Origin: Halicephalobus mephisto
Lineage: Eukaryota; Nematoda; Chromadorea; Rhabditida; Panagrolaimidae
Length of the DNA stretch: 29,382 nt
Direction of reading: 5' to 3'
NCBI GenBank assembly: GCA_009193035.1
Contig: SWDT01000537.1
Coordinates: forward strand, 1-29,382
The position numbers were made by a program, and so were the translations under genes. Shown here in pieces: positions 19,316 to 28,799 of the stretch (position 1 is its first letter; each line of letters opens with the position of its first letter). The notes below the pieces were generated by a model. That model worked only from the letters and a program-made list of their open reading frames with translations. It was not told where the DNA came from and did no database searches.

Positions 19316-19604
19316 GTCCTCGAATAGTACAATGGTAGTATATGTGAATTCAAATTCACGAGACCCGGGTTCGATTCCCGACCGAAGACCGGTAACTAGA
19401 AGCTTAGCCCTCTGCATATCTCTCATTAGAGGCCCGGTCGACCAAAGACAAGCTAGATGATAAGAAGAATCCCAAGGTCCTAGGAACAGAAGACTCACAC
19501 GTACCGATGGATGAGTTGGATCAAAGGTACAAGGGTTTAGCTTTAGTATTGTTTGTGAACTTTGAATGTGCGATATGGGAATAAATAAATAAAATAGAAG
19601 ACTA
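19305..19604 (+). mobile_element. tRNA-Asp-derived SINE with 11-bp target duplication
   Basis: The flanking direct repeat ATAGAAGACTA lies at 19305-19315 and 19594-19604. The element, 19316-19593, starts GTCCTCGAATAGTACAATGG. It has an A box TAGTACAATGG (19325-19335) and a B box GGTTCGATTCC (19368-19378), the internal RNA polymerase III promoter of tRNA genes. The head matches tRNA-Asp best (TCCTCG start, TAGTA..GGTAGTAT D arm, GAGACC before the T arm), but the anticodon arm is rewritten (GTGAATTCAAATTCAC) and the acceptor stem is mismatched. An unrelated body follows, with an AATAAATAAATAAA tail. This is the classic SINE layout, mobilised in trans by a LINE reverse transcriptase. Confidence 0.85.
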
Positions 19605-20245
19605 CTACTGCACTGCTGAGGCATTTTGACGAATATTTCCTTTATTCCTAATTAGTAGTGTCTATTTCGTAATCTTGAGACTCACTCAGATTCTGGAGAC
19701 CGAGTAGTCTAATTACTTGTGTGACATTTCTAAATTCAATGACGACTACGGTACATAGAACGACATAATCGATGTTGATGGTTATTGGGTTTTAATTAAT
19801 AGTGAGTTCAACTTGATGGCTTTCGGTTATGTTGCCGTTCCTTGGCCAATCCCGATTGTTATCGGCTTTACCGGTCAGAACGGCCACACCTGCTCTCGAC
19901 CTGGCCTGATTTCAGGTGTGAGACAATACAAACAAAAACAACTTCCGATTGCTGTTTATTACCCAAATAACGAAAACCCCAAAATTAACCAAAAAATTAT
20001 TTCCTCTAAATATTTTATAAAAAATTCACCTTGACCAGAAAATCATAATTTATTTTTGACAATTTTTTTCGTTCTCGCAAGAACGCAACCAAAATTAGAA
20101 CCTCTTGGATGACTGTTTATGGTTCACCTCAACTCACAAGTGGCAGATCGCATGTCAACTGCACCCTGGCAAAGGACAGGAGCGATCGACAGGTGGCAAT
20201 TTACTCGAATTTACAGAGCAAACAAATTCGAGACCATGAAAAAAC
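19605..20245. other. intergenic with GC-richer, structured islands
   Basis: 19800-19940 contains an 8-bp perfect stem CACACCTG/CAGGTGTG (19885-19892 with 19913-19920), which is also an E-box pair. 20105-20245 contains CAAGTGGCAGATCGCATG, CCTGGCAAAGGACAGG and CAGGTG at 20190. A frame 19816-20034 on plus (MAFGYVAVPWPIPIVIG..) covers the first island but lacks support from splice sites or homology. Regulatory DNA or structured RNA are both possible. Confidence 0.3.
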
Positions 20246-20258
20246 GGGGACTTGAGGA

Positions 20259-20643
20259 ATATTCTAGGGTTGTTGTCTTTTTCGTCATTATTCCCAATAA
20301 CTCTCTTCGAAAAGACTGTAAAAATTTGTTTTATATATTCTTTTTTGGAGACGAACAGAGAAAAATAATCCGATTGCTGCTCTCCAAAAAAAAATACCGT
20401 ATTTGCTCTAATTGTGGCACATCTGTATTTGTGGTGCATCCTGAAGGTTTGAATGAAAGAAAGCTGATATGTGCAACAATAAAGTTAGATAACATACAAG
20501 TGTCTGATAGATCGATCGAAAAATAGTGGCACATGTGCCACAAATAGAGCAAATACGGTATATAAAACAAATTTTTTATATACTTTTTTCGAAGAGAGTT
20601 TTGGGAATAATGACGAAAAAGATAACAACCCTAGAATATGCCT
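20259..20643. mobile_element. long-inverted-repeat element hosting a nested MITE
   Basis: The arm 20259-20342 is the reverse complement of 20560-20643 with few differences (shared core CTCTTCGAAAAGACTG / CGAAGAGAG and TCGTCATTATTCCCAA). The arms flank a second, separate element at 20397-20558. The outer repeat may be an older palindromic transposon. Confidence 0.75.
20397..20558. mobile_element. 162-bp MITE with CCGTATTTGCTCTA ends
   Basis: Ends CCGTATTTGCTCTAATTGTG and its near-perfect inverse (CACAAATAGAGCAAATACGG), flanked on both sides by TA (20395-20396, 20559-20560). The TA duplication indicates a Tc1/mariner-type transposase. It has no coding capacity, so the frames crossing it (20119-20526, 20155-20439, 20331-20570) are artefacts. 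Confidence 0.8.
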
Positions 20644-20800
20644 TCTTCAAAATCCATAAATAAAAAACAAATCCTCATTCGTCGAATAAAAAACACCGTA
20701 ATTTCAGTCGTAAAGTAGAAAAACTACTGTAACTAAGATTAACCTCTTTTTATCTGTCTAAGTAGGAATCAGAAGTAGAGTTTTCGATATATATGGCAAG

Positions 20801-20806
20801 TTTATT
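20801..20806 (-). terminator. poly(A) signal of the arrestin gene
   Basis: AATAAA on the minus strand, 77 nt beyond the proposed stop at 20884-20886. It supports the small last exon. Confidence 0.5.
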
Positions 20807-20883
20807 TTGTGATTGACAAATAGGATTCGAATACATTAGTGTGATTGCACACTGGTTTTAAAGTTATTCTAGGTTCTGAGGGA

Positions 20884-23849
20884 CTAGTTTCTACGTCTGA
20901 TGTCAACTAAAACGCAATATTAAGGATTCAGGTTAACAGATGTTCTACATAATTTTACACTTTTTTGTACAAAGTCTTAACCCAAAAAATCGATGTTTTC
21001 AGAATTCAAAGAAGTACTTAAAATACCGTAATCAAACTTGTAGGATCTGAATCTGAAGCTAGAATTGGAAATTGGTCTCTAGAATCCGAGAATTCTGAAT
21101 CTCTAGGTTCTCACAGTTAACTTTGAATTTCGAAGTCACACAGAACCTGGAAATCTAGAACTTTCGGATTCTGGAGACCAATTTCCAATTCTAACTTCAG
21201 AGTCAGATCCTACAGATCTGATTACGGTATTTTAAGTACTTCTTTGAATTCTGAAAACATCAATTTTTTGGGTTAAGACTTTGTACAAAAAAGTGTAAAA
21301 TTACGTAAAAGATTCGTTAATATAGAACTTACAATTATATTGATAGAGTAATGGAGCATAATCGGTCACGTCATCATCGTCGTTGATTTCAGAACGACCT
21401 CCAATGGCTTCAGAATAACTAGGCAAATGGGCAATAGGACCCGGATTCAGCCCGAGTTCGGAGTAAGCCGGGGGTGCAGAAGAAACATCACTACCGTAAT
21501 TTTCATCTTTGATGTTTTCCATTAATCTATCGACAGTAACAGGATGAGTTCCGATGAGGATGGGGATTTTCAGATTCAGGAATCCTTTGGTTATGTGGTT
21601 TCTGTCTCTTCCGACGGTCAAAACCAAACTGTAATCGATTTTGAGACAAGCCGGGATTTCGAAATTCGGAACGATTGCCGGGATGTGGAACCCGATCGGA
21701 TAAGAATAATCCTCTCCTGGGAGTATTTTGTGGATCGGAAGTCCGACTCCAGAAGTCTCGAAAGCTGTGGTTTTGATTTCTACTTCTGGTCGTTTTGAAA
21801 CAGAATCCGTGTTCTGGACGATTCTGAGAAAAGCGACTTTTATGGATTCTTTGCTTCCGTTTTTAATACTTATGTTTCCTTCGATAGGTTCTCCCGGAAC
21901 GAATCCGCGTTTTTTCAAGGACATTCTAGCCGTGACAGTTCCCTTGGCGAAAGTGCAAGATTCCACAGCCTCAGGGGTTTCGCAAGAACGAACGTCCTGA
22001 TCCAGATGAACAGGCACAACAACCGGAAAAAGTTGTTTTTTCTTGAAAACTGTCATTCCTTCTCTCGTTGCTTGGAGGAGGACGTAGTATCTGACACATC
22101 CGGCGGCCCCTTTGGCGTCGAAAGAAGTATATTGGTCGTGTTTTGGAAGATTAAAATCAAATTTAAAATTGTGGGATCCGGATTCGAGTCCTTCTAAAAC
22201 AGCCGGTTTCGGGAGCATCGGTCGGATCGAAGTCGATCTCGCCATTCTAGCTATTTCGTCAATTTAAAAAAATTAAATTAAAAATAAATAAATTAATGTT
22301 CTCTATTATCAAAGTCAACAGTCAGAGTTCGTGATTTCGACTTTTCGTCCTGAGACAACATGAGTTTTTAATTAAATTCTTTATTTAAATTGATGAAATT
22401 TCATATATGAACTTTTTGAATCAAAGCATGATCAGGAAGTGATATCTTAACATGAAAAGTCGGGATTTTGGAAATCTTTTTTTATTACGAAAAAGTTCGA
22501 ATTTTGAGAACTTTGTCTTAACACGAAAATGTTCGAATTTTTAAACCTTGTCTCACCACAAAAAGTTCGAATTTCAAAAATCGTATCTCACCACGAAAAG
22601 TTCGAATTTTGAAAACCTTGTCTTAACACGAAAAGTTCAAATTTTTAAAATCTTTTCTTATCACAAAAAGTTCAAATTTCAAAAATCGTATCTCACCACG
22701 AAAAGTTCGAATTTCTAGTTTGGACTTTGTCAACTTTGATAACGAAGAAAACAGATAACTTACTGTAGGTTGGGTAACTGTATTATTCGTTTTCGAAGCT
22801 TTCCAGAGAGTGATTTCCTTGTCGACGAGAACAAGTTCCTGTTCGTAGGCTTTGTTTTCGGTCAAAGTCCCCGGTTTCGTGCTGGGCTGAACGAAATCAG
22901 ATAATTTAAAAACAATTTTATAAAAATCCGCTGTTACGAAATTACCTCAAAACGAATTTCTAGGATTTTTGAAAATTTTAAAAATTTTGAATTTTAAATT
23001 TAGAAATTTAGAAATTTCTATCAGATTCTGAAAAATTCGACAAAATTCTAGAAGATTTCAGAAGCTTCTATGAAATTCTAGAAAATTTCGGAATTATTTA
23101 CTCGATTCTGGAAGTTTAGATGAGATTCTGGGAAATTTCAGAATCATTTACTTCAGACTAGGAAATTCTAGAAGTTTAGATAAGATTCTGGGAAGTTTCA
23201 GAATCATCTACTTCAGACTAGGAAATTCTGGAAATTCCTTAGAGATTCTAAAAAATTCTGTAAAATTTTTAAAATTTCCGAAAAATTCTAGAAAATTTCA
23301 GAAACTTACATGAGGTTACAGAATTTTTTAGAATCGTTTATTTACTTCTAGAAATATCTGGAAGATTCTGTAAAATTTAAAAAATTTCTAAGAAATTCTG
23401 TAAAATTTTTAAAATTTCTGGAAGATTCTAGAATCTTCTGCGAACTTTTCGAAGATTCTAGAAACTTTTGCAAGATTTTACAACTTTTTAAAAGATTTTG
23501 AAAACTTCCAAAACTTTACTACATTCTGGAAGATTTCAGAAGCTTCTACAGAATCCTAAAAACTCACCAATGTCTTGGTGAAGAAGACCCTCGCAGATCC
23601 GTAGAGTCTGGCGGTCAGGACATCACAACAAAGCTTCTTTCGCAGTTCCAGATGAACCGTTCCTGTAATTAGGTCTCCGGGGTTGTAGATTTTTTCGTGC
23701 AACTCGATGTACCCGTCGAACATCGGGGGGAGCTTCTGGGCGAGGGACATCGGGAGGGGGCCCCTGGTCGAGGACGCTGGGGTCGTGCGGTGGAGGGGAC
23801 TTAGGGAATTTCGCAACATGGACGATCCTGAGACCAGTACAGTAAACAT
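20884..23849 (-). CDS. alpha-arrestin (ARRDC-type trafficking adaptor)
   Basis: Exons: 23849-23568, 22886-22764, about 22249-21333, 20906-20884; about 448 aa. Alpha-arrestins link membrane cargo to Nedd4-type ubiquitin ligases at the plasma membrane and endosomes. The N-arrestin lobe begins at MFDGYIELHEKIYNPGD with TGTVHLEL and LYGSARVFF. GSHNFKFDFNLP and YYVLLQATREG end it. The C lobe shows RGFVPGEPIEGNISIKN, HKILPGEDYSYPIGFHIP and IDYSLVLTV. PPAY (about 393-396) is a PPxY ligand for WW domains; LPSYSEA and an acidic DDDDV stretch follow. The last exon adds FDIRRRN. Start could be 23849 or, after the acceptor GGTCTCAG, 23819. Exon 2 ends in phase 0 at a strong GTAAGT, but exon 3 can only begin in phase 1 or 2, so this junction is unresolved. 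Intron 1 holds HSE-like repeats; intron 3 holds a MITE. GC in exon 1 is markedly higher than around it. Confidence 0.85.
20952..21301. mobile_element. 350-bp palindromic MITE in the last arrestin intron
   Basis: Arms of about 160 bp (20952-21115 and 21145-21301) are inverse copies; ends ATTTTACACTTTTTTGTAC, flanked by TA at 20950-20951 and 21302-21303. It sits 29 bp beyond the exon 3 splice donor (GTAAGT, minus, 21332). Confidence 0.88.
22485..22720. repeat. 35-bp tandem repeat in arrestin intron 2
   Basis: Seven units of CACGAAAAGTTCGAATTTT plus a CTTGTCTTA or GTATCTCAC spacer. Anchors at 22495, 22531, 22565, 22600, 22635, 22670 and 22705. The longer frame at 22623-22865 arises by reading exon 2 into this array. 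Confidence 0.9.
22990..23550. repeat. TTCTAGAA-rich degenerate repeat in arrestin intron 1
   Basis: Exact TTCTAGAA at 23046, 23076, 23166, 23286, 23346, 23426 and 23456, with many TTCTGGAA and TTCAGAA variants. One sub-unit of about 60 bp is duplicated (around 23104 and 23164). TTCnnGAA is the core of heat-shock elements. Confidence 0.8.
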
Positions 23850-24130
23850 GAATGAAGAGGGATTTTCTATAAAAAATATTACGTCACGATCGTTATTACG
23901 AAATTTTTCGATTTAAATGATGTTAAACAATCCAAAAATTGAAAAAATTATTTTGATTCATTTTCGTCATCAAAAAAATTTAAATGGAAACCATGAAAGA
24001 TAAGCACAAAAAGTTGACGGAAAAACAGAGAAACACATGACGGAGGACAGGAATCGATATAAACACGCGCGAAATCAGCTCGACAGTCGGGACGAAAGAT
24101 CAATTATTTTTTGAGTTTTTTCAACAACTT
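23850..24130. other. arrestin upstream region
   Basis: Presumed promoter of the arrestin gene. An AT-rich start is followed by a slightly GC-richer stretch (24000-24100) with CACACGCGCGAAATCAGCTC. No gene seen. Confidence 0.3.
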
Positions 24131-24640
24131 CAACATACTACAAAAATCCGGAAATTTCCAAAACAAAACTCACCTAAATACAAAACTTAAAAAAATAATT
24201 AGTTAAAAAATTTTAAAATCCAAAAATTTAAAAACAAAACTCAACTAAATACAAAAAACTTAAAATTTCAAACTTTTTTCATTAATTATTTTTTTTAAAT
24301 CCAAAAATTTAAAAATAAAACCTAACTAAATACAAAACTTAAAAAAATAATTAGTTTAAAAAATTTAAAAATCAGAAATTTTCAAAACAAAAACCTAACT
24401 AAATACAAAAAACTTAAAATTTAAAACTTTTTTAATTAATTATTTTTTTAAAATTCAAAAATTTCCAAAACAAAAACCTAACTAAATACAAAAATTTTTT
24501 AAATTTAAAATTTTAAAATCCAAAAATTTAAAAACAGAAATTTTAAAAAATAATTAATTAAAAATTTTGAAAATTTTCGAAACAAAAATTTAATTAGAAA
24601 ATTTAAAAATTCACTAACTACAAAATTTTAAAATTTAAAA
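24130..24640. repeat. AT-rich tandem repeat, alternating units of about 72 and 82 bp
   Basis: Units start near ATCCAAAAATTT and contain AACTAAATACAAAA. Short (AAAAAAATAATTAG) and long (CAAACTTTTTTCATTAATTA) types alternate, giving a dimer of about 155 bp. Confidence 0.75.
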
Positions 24641-25009
24641 AAGTGAAAAAAGTTTTAATTATTTACATAGATTAAAAAATTGAAAAAAACTTAACTAAGA
24701 CGAACTAAGAGGATTTTCAAAGTTCGAAAAGTCGAAAATTCAAATATAAATCAACTTTTTTCAAAAATCAAATATTTTTTAAAAAATTTATAATTTTTAA
24801 AAATTAACAATAATGTTTAAAAATGATTTTTTTAAAATAAATTTTTATAAAAAATTAAATCTGTAAATTTTTAGAAATTTTTAATTCTGAAAATTTCAAT
24901 AAAATTGTAAAAGTTCATCCAAAAAATTTCGTTTTTAATTTTTAAAACACTAAAATTCAAGTATACTGTAACTTTCGTAATTTCGGAATCTAGACTTCTG
25001 AAAATGGGT
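24641..25009. other. very AT-rich, no gene seen
   Basis: Almost entirely A/T runs. No frame with coding character. Confidence 0.5.
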
Positions 25010-25275
25010 GATTCAGTACCGAGGTTTGTAAAGCAGTTACATTAAAATCAAAGTAAAAATAAAATTTGCAGTCTGCTCGCAACGTTTGGATAAGCCGATT
25101 TATATTAAAACCAAAATAAAAATAAAATCTGCAGTTTGCTCGCAGGATTGTGGAGGATAAATCAAGAATAAAATAAAAATAAAATCTGCAGTTTGCTCGC
25201 AATGTTCGAACAGATAAGTCGACATCTACATCAATGTCAAAATGAAATCTACAGTCTGCTCGCAGAATTCTGACA
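25010..25275. repeat. tandem repeat of about 60 bp, four clear copies
   Basis: AAAATCTGCAGTTTGCTCGCA recurs at 25068, 25131, 25188 and 25251 (counting from GCAG/ACAG). Two more degraded units continue to about 25400. The minus frame at 24990-25202 simply translates this repeat. Confidence 0.88.
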
Positions 25276-25650
25276 TATTTTTATATATTTTTATATTTCC
25301 GAGGATTTTAAAATTAAAAAAATCAGTAGTTTATTTGCAACATGCAGGCAGATTAGCTGATATCGAAGTAAAATCAGCAATTTGTTCCGAATATCAGACT
25401 TGTCCAATTGCTTAAAAATTAACTTTGATTTTGACGTTAATTTCGACACAACTTTTTGATTTTTTGATGAATGTAAATTTTTAAAAATTATTTTTTGATT
25501 CTCAAAGATCTGTTTGAAATCAATGACCAGAAGCAGCAGGAAAAAATTAAACCAATTATGGTATCCGAAAATCTTGGATAGTGTTGTTACTACCATGACC
25601 TAGATGCTTAAGTTCAATTCCAAAAGCCGATTTCCACACATAATTAGTGA
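25276..25650. other. AT-rich, no gene seen
   Basis: Degraded continuation of the 60-bp repeat, then unique AT-rich DNA. The minus frame 25291-25596 is Lys/Leu/Phe-rich with no motif. Confidence 0.4.
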
Positions 25651-25654
25651 GTTA

Positions 25655-25835
25655 TCTCATATCTTATGTTTCTTCCTTTTATATTTGTTCTCTTATATTT
25701 TTTCTTCTTATATTTCTTCTTTTATATTTCTTCTTCTTATATATCTTCTTCTTATATTTTTTCTCTTATATTTTTTCTTATATTTCTTCTTCTTATATTT
25801 CTTCTTATTATATATCTTCTTTTATATTTTTTCCG
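25655..25835. repeat. TTC/TAT-rich microsatellite
   Basis: About 180 bp of TATTTCTTCTT and TATATCTTCTT units. The two overlapping Phe/Ser/Tyr/Ile-rich frames on plus are its translations. Confidence 0.9.
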
Positions 25836-26190
25836 TTCACAATGACCGGGGTCTTTGGTTATATTCTGATAAAGAAACAATAAAATCATCTTTTTATTTT
25901 AATCAATATAAAATTGTATAATCTGTTTCTCAAAAAATCGAATTTAATTTTTGTTCATTTTTGAAAAAAAAAATTTTTTTAAACAATTTCTATCATGATG
26001 AAATTTTTTGAATTTAAATATTTTTCGACATGTGAAAGTTTCACCGATGTTTGAAAATTATTTTTAATTATAAATTTTCGAATTTTTTAAATTTATTTTT
26101 CGCGTTAAAATTTCATTTTTTAAATAAAATTTTTTCAAAAATGGACAAAAACAAACTTCGATTACTGTAGAATTAAATTTAGTTTTTAAT
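25836..26190. other. AT-rich upstream region of the glycoprotein gene
   Basis: Likely promoter. A possible spliced-leader acceptor AAATTTAG lies at about 26174-26181, 16 nt before the start codon. No gene seen. Confidence 0.3.
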
Positions 26191-26197
26191 TTCGAAA

Positions 26198-28665
26198 ATG
26201 TTCTTCTTTTTCTGGATTCTCGTACTTCTGCCGTCTTCAGAATCCACTCAAGTACCCCAATGTAACCAGTTACACTTCGATTTGAACACCACTGAATCTT
26301 CTACAAATACCGTACTCTACAGATTATCCTTCGATGTTGATGTTCAAAAAAGTCCAAATGAATTTTACAACGACGTTATTCTTCGAAATTTTATCCGATG
26401 GTCTTTGAACGAGTCCGTTTATTACGAATATTACCCTCTTTACTTCTTCGTCCAAGGAATGGAAAGGGATGTTTACTGTAACGCCACTGACGGGATCTGT
26501 AGGATCCTAAACATGAGGGACGGATTCGGGACTATTTCGTTTAGCTTAGCCTTAGGGGATGAAATAGAATATTCTGAGTACTTTATGAATTACTTCTACA
26601 TCAACGGAACTGTTTACAACTCCTGGGGAGGAAGAATGTTCGATCCTCAGAAGGACCCCTGCTTCGAGGAGAAAATCGACTGTAAGTTCTTTCACTTTAC
26701 AAGATTACTGCAGTTATGTGACATTTGTGTCTTAGACAGATATATCGAGGATATTTGAATGCCAATGAGAATCCAAAATAAGTTGATAAAACCACATATA
26801 GTACACACAAAAAGGGTACATTATATATAATGTATCGATGGATTAGAATAACTCTGATGTATCGAATACATTATATTCAATGTATAGATATATTAAGTTG
26901 ATATCAATACATTGTATTCAATGTATAGGTGTATGAAGTTGATACCAGTATGTTGTATTCAATGTATGGGTATATTAAGTTGATACCAGTGTGTTGTATT
27001 CAATGTATGGGTATATTAAGTTGATATCAGTGCGTTATATTAAATTTATAGATATATTAAGTTGATATCAATACATTGTATTCAATGTATGGGTATATTA
27101 AATTAGTACTGACGCGTTGTACATAATATATAAATACATTTAGTTGATATCAGTGCGTTGTGTTTAATATATGAATACATCGAAACGACTCTGATGTATC
27201 AGACAAATTATATTAAATGCATCGACACACTAAGTATAACACCGATACATTAAATATAATACATCAATATATCAATATATCAGAGATGTTTTGCTATATC
27301 AATACATTGTATAGCATGTACTATTTTTGTGTGTAACGGAAGATATGTGATGAAATAGTAGAATATTTATCATTAGAGAACAGAACGTCTAAATTACCAC
27401 TATTTATAGTATTCGAGTAAAATTTGCTGTATTTAGAACATACTTATCTGAGATACAAATGTACAAAACAATTATCCGGGACAGAAATCTTTAAAATACA
27501 TTTGTCTAGGACGCATTTAGGATACCCATCTCTAAGGTACAAATTTCTGAGAGATATATTCGAGACACATTTGGCACATAAGTATCACATCACATTCACA
27601 TTAGCCATTTTATAGTAGGAGACGTGCTCTTCAAAGGCAACGTCTGCTGCTCAAACTACTTTTACATCTCTGTTCCGGATACTGTAGACTCTTTCTGCGA
27701 AGAATTCACCGGAGAAACTAACTTTTTCAAGGATAATAATACTGTAGCTCACTTCAAGGCAGTGTATGTGGTTACTAACACGACAATCGCCGCTGTAGTA
27801 GCAGAATACACTGGACCAAACGGAACAGACGTCGATTACTACTTCCAGCCGAACTCCGACATTTATATCAGTGGCTGCTACGGCAACATCCCCGGGTGTG
27901 CTGTAAAAGCCGAGATAGATCTTCCTGATCACGATCATAGTTTTAATTTTGTTCTTGATGTTTGGGATCTACCGTACTGGGATTACAATGCTATAAACGG
28001 ACAGTTGGTGAGCAGAAATGGAGTCTGGGTGAAGGAGGGGAACGTCCCCTACACCCCCTCGGACCCCTGCTGGACAAGGGTCGTTGATTCGAATAACGGC
28101 ACTACTTCGAGTACTAGTTTCTGCTGTAAGAAATGGGTTCCAATCAACCACAGTACTTGTGCTGAATACAGAACCAAGACGATCGTCAATATAAACAGTG
28201 CACCTGCAGATGTCCTGAATGCTCGGTACATCTTGAATAGTAATAACACTATGACTGTGCAGATTGTGAACTACACAACTCCATCGAACAACATCAATCA
28301 GAAAGTGCAGTTGGAGAGCTTCGCCTCGACGGGCGAGGACCAACTCTGCTCGAGCAATGCGACCTTCTGGAACACCTGTCTCTTCAACGAGTATGGGAAC
28401 GACAACTACACGCTCATCATGAGGACCTCCGACTTCCCCGACGGCTGGAACATGGTGGTCATCGGTCTGCAAGGACAGCAGCTGGTCTCTCCCTCCATCT
28501 CCGTCCAGAACCCCTGTCACACTGAGACACACGACTGTGAGTGCTCTGTTCTAGGTGGTTTTCCTAAAAGTAGTTTCAGACAACGGACTCAACCCCAGTA
28601 CCACAGCCCAAACAGAGATCTGCTGCATCGCTTCTCCCAACGGACCCTGGCCTGGGTCCACATAA
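26198..28665 (+). CDS. secreted, heavily N-glycosylated three-repeat protein
   Basis: Exons: 26198-26681, 27616-28536, 28580-28665; phase-1 introns of 934 and 43 nt; 496 aa. MFFFFWILVLLPSSEST is a signal peptide. Three related domains of about 150 aa follow. Each ends at a DPC or NPC motif, and two of the three end at an exon boundary of the form GAC T|GT. Domain 1 is about 18-161. Domains 2 and 3 share exon 2 and start with a CC pair (NVCCSNYFYISV; FCCKKWVPINHS). The last exon gives the start of a fourth unit (NGLNPSTTAQTEICC) and then stops. There are about 13 N-x-S/T sites and no transmembrane segment. The family is not recognised; an extracellular role is all the sequence supports. The 3' half of exon 2 is much richer in GC. 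AATAAA lies at 28694. Confidence 0.75.
26804..27333 (+). mobile_element. 530-bp TA-flanked MITE with internal 41-bp minisatellite
   Basis: Inverted ends CACACAAAAAGGGTACAT (26804-) and its inverse ATGTACTATTTTTGTGTG (-27333), flanked by TA at 26802-26803 and 27334-27335. The interior is eight to nine copies of a 41-bp unit TTAAGTTGATACCAGTATGT.., anchored at 26895, 26936, 26977, 27018, 27059, 27100 and 27141. It lies wholly inside intron 1 of the glycoprotein gene. It is a complete relative of the broken element at 7217-7680. Confidence 0.88.
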
Positions 28666-28693
28666 TCGAAGATTTATTTATTTCAAATTAATG

Positions 28694-28699
28694 AATAAA
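28694..28699 (+). terminator. poly(A) signal of the glycoprotein gene
   Basis: AATAAA 28 nt after the stop TAA at 28663-28665, consistent with the short last exon. Confidence 0.6.
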
Positions 28700-28799
28700 A
28701 ATCATACAATCATAAAAACAAGAATATCCAGTGTTGCAAACTTGTCCCGTTACGAAATTGCAGAATTTTTATTTCTGGAAATCTCTCTACTTTTGAAAA

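Noticed and set aside
19316..19390. A functional tRNA gene
   Set aside because: A and B boxes are good, but the acceptor stem is mismatched, the anticodon loop is 6-8 nt and ambiguous, and the unit continues into a body with an AATAA tail inside an 11-bp duplication. A SINE explains all of it.
20119..20570. Frames of 79-135 codons on both strands
   Set aside because: They cross inverted-repeat arms and MITE ends. No motif or codon character.
25604..25921. Two overlapping Phe/Tyr/Ile/Ser-rich frames suggesting membrane proteins
   Set aside because: They are translations of the TTC/TAT microsatellite.
28126..28153. A 28-nt intron (GTAAG..CCACAG) between glycoprotein domains 2 and 3
   Set aside because: Too short for nematode splicing, and removing it breaks the frame, while reading through gives a third aligned domain.
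27969..28532. 187-codon minus-strand frame
   Set aside because: Antisense shadow of the GC-rich glycoprotein exon. The plus strand has a signal peptide, Cys pattern and glycosylation sites.
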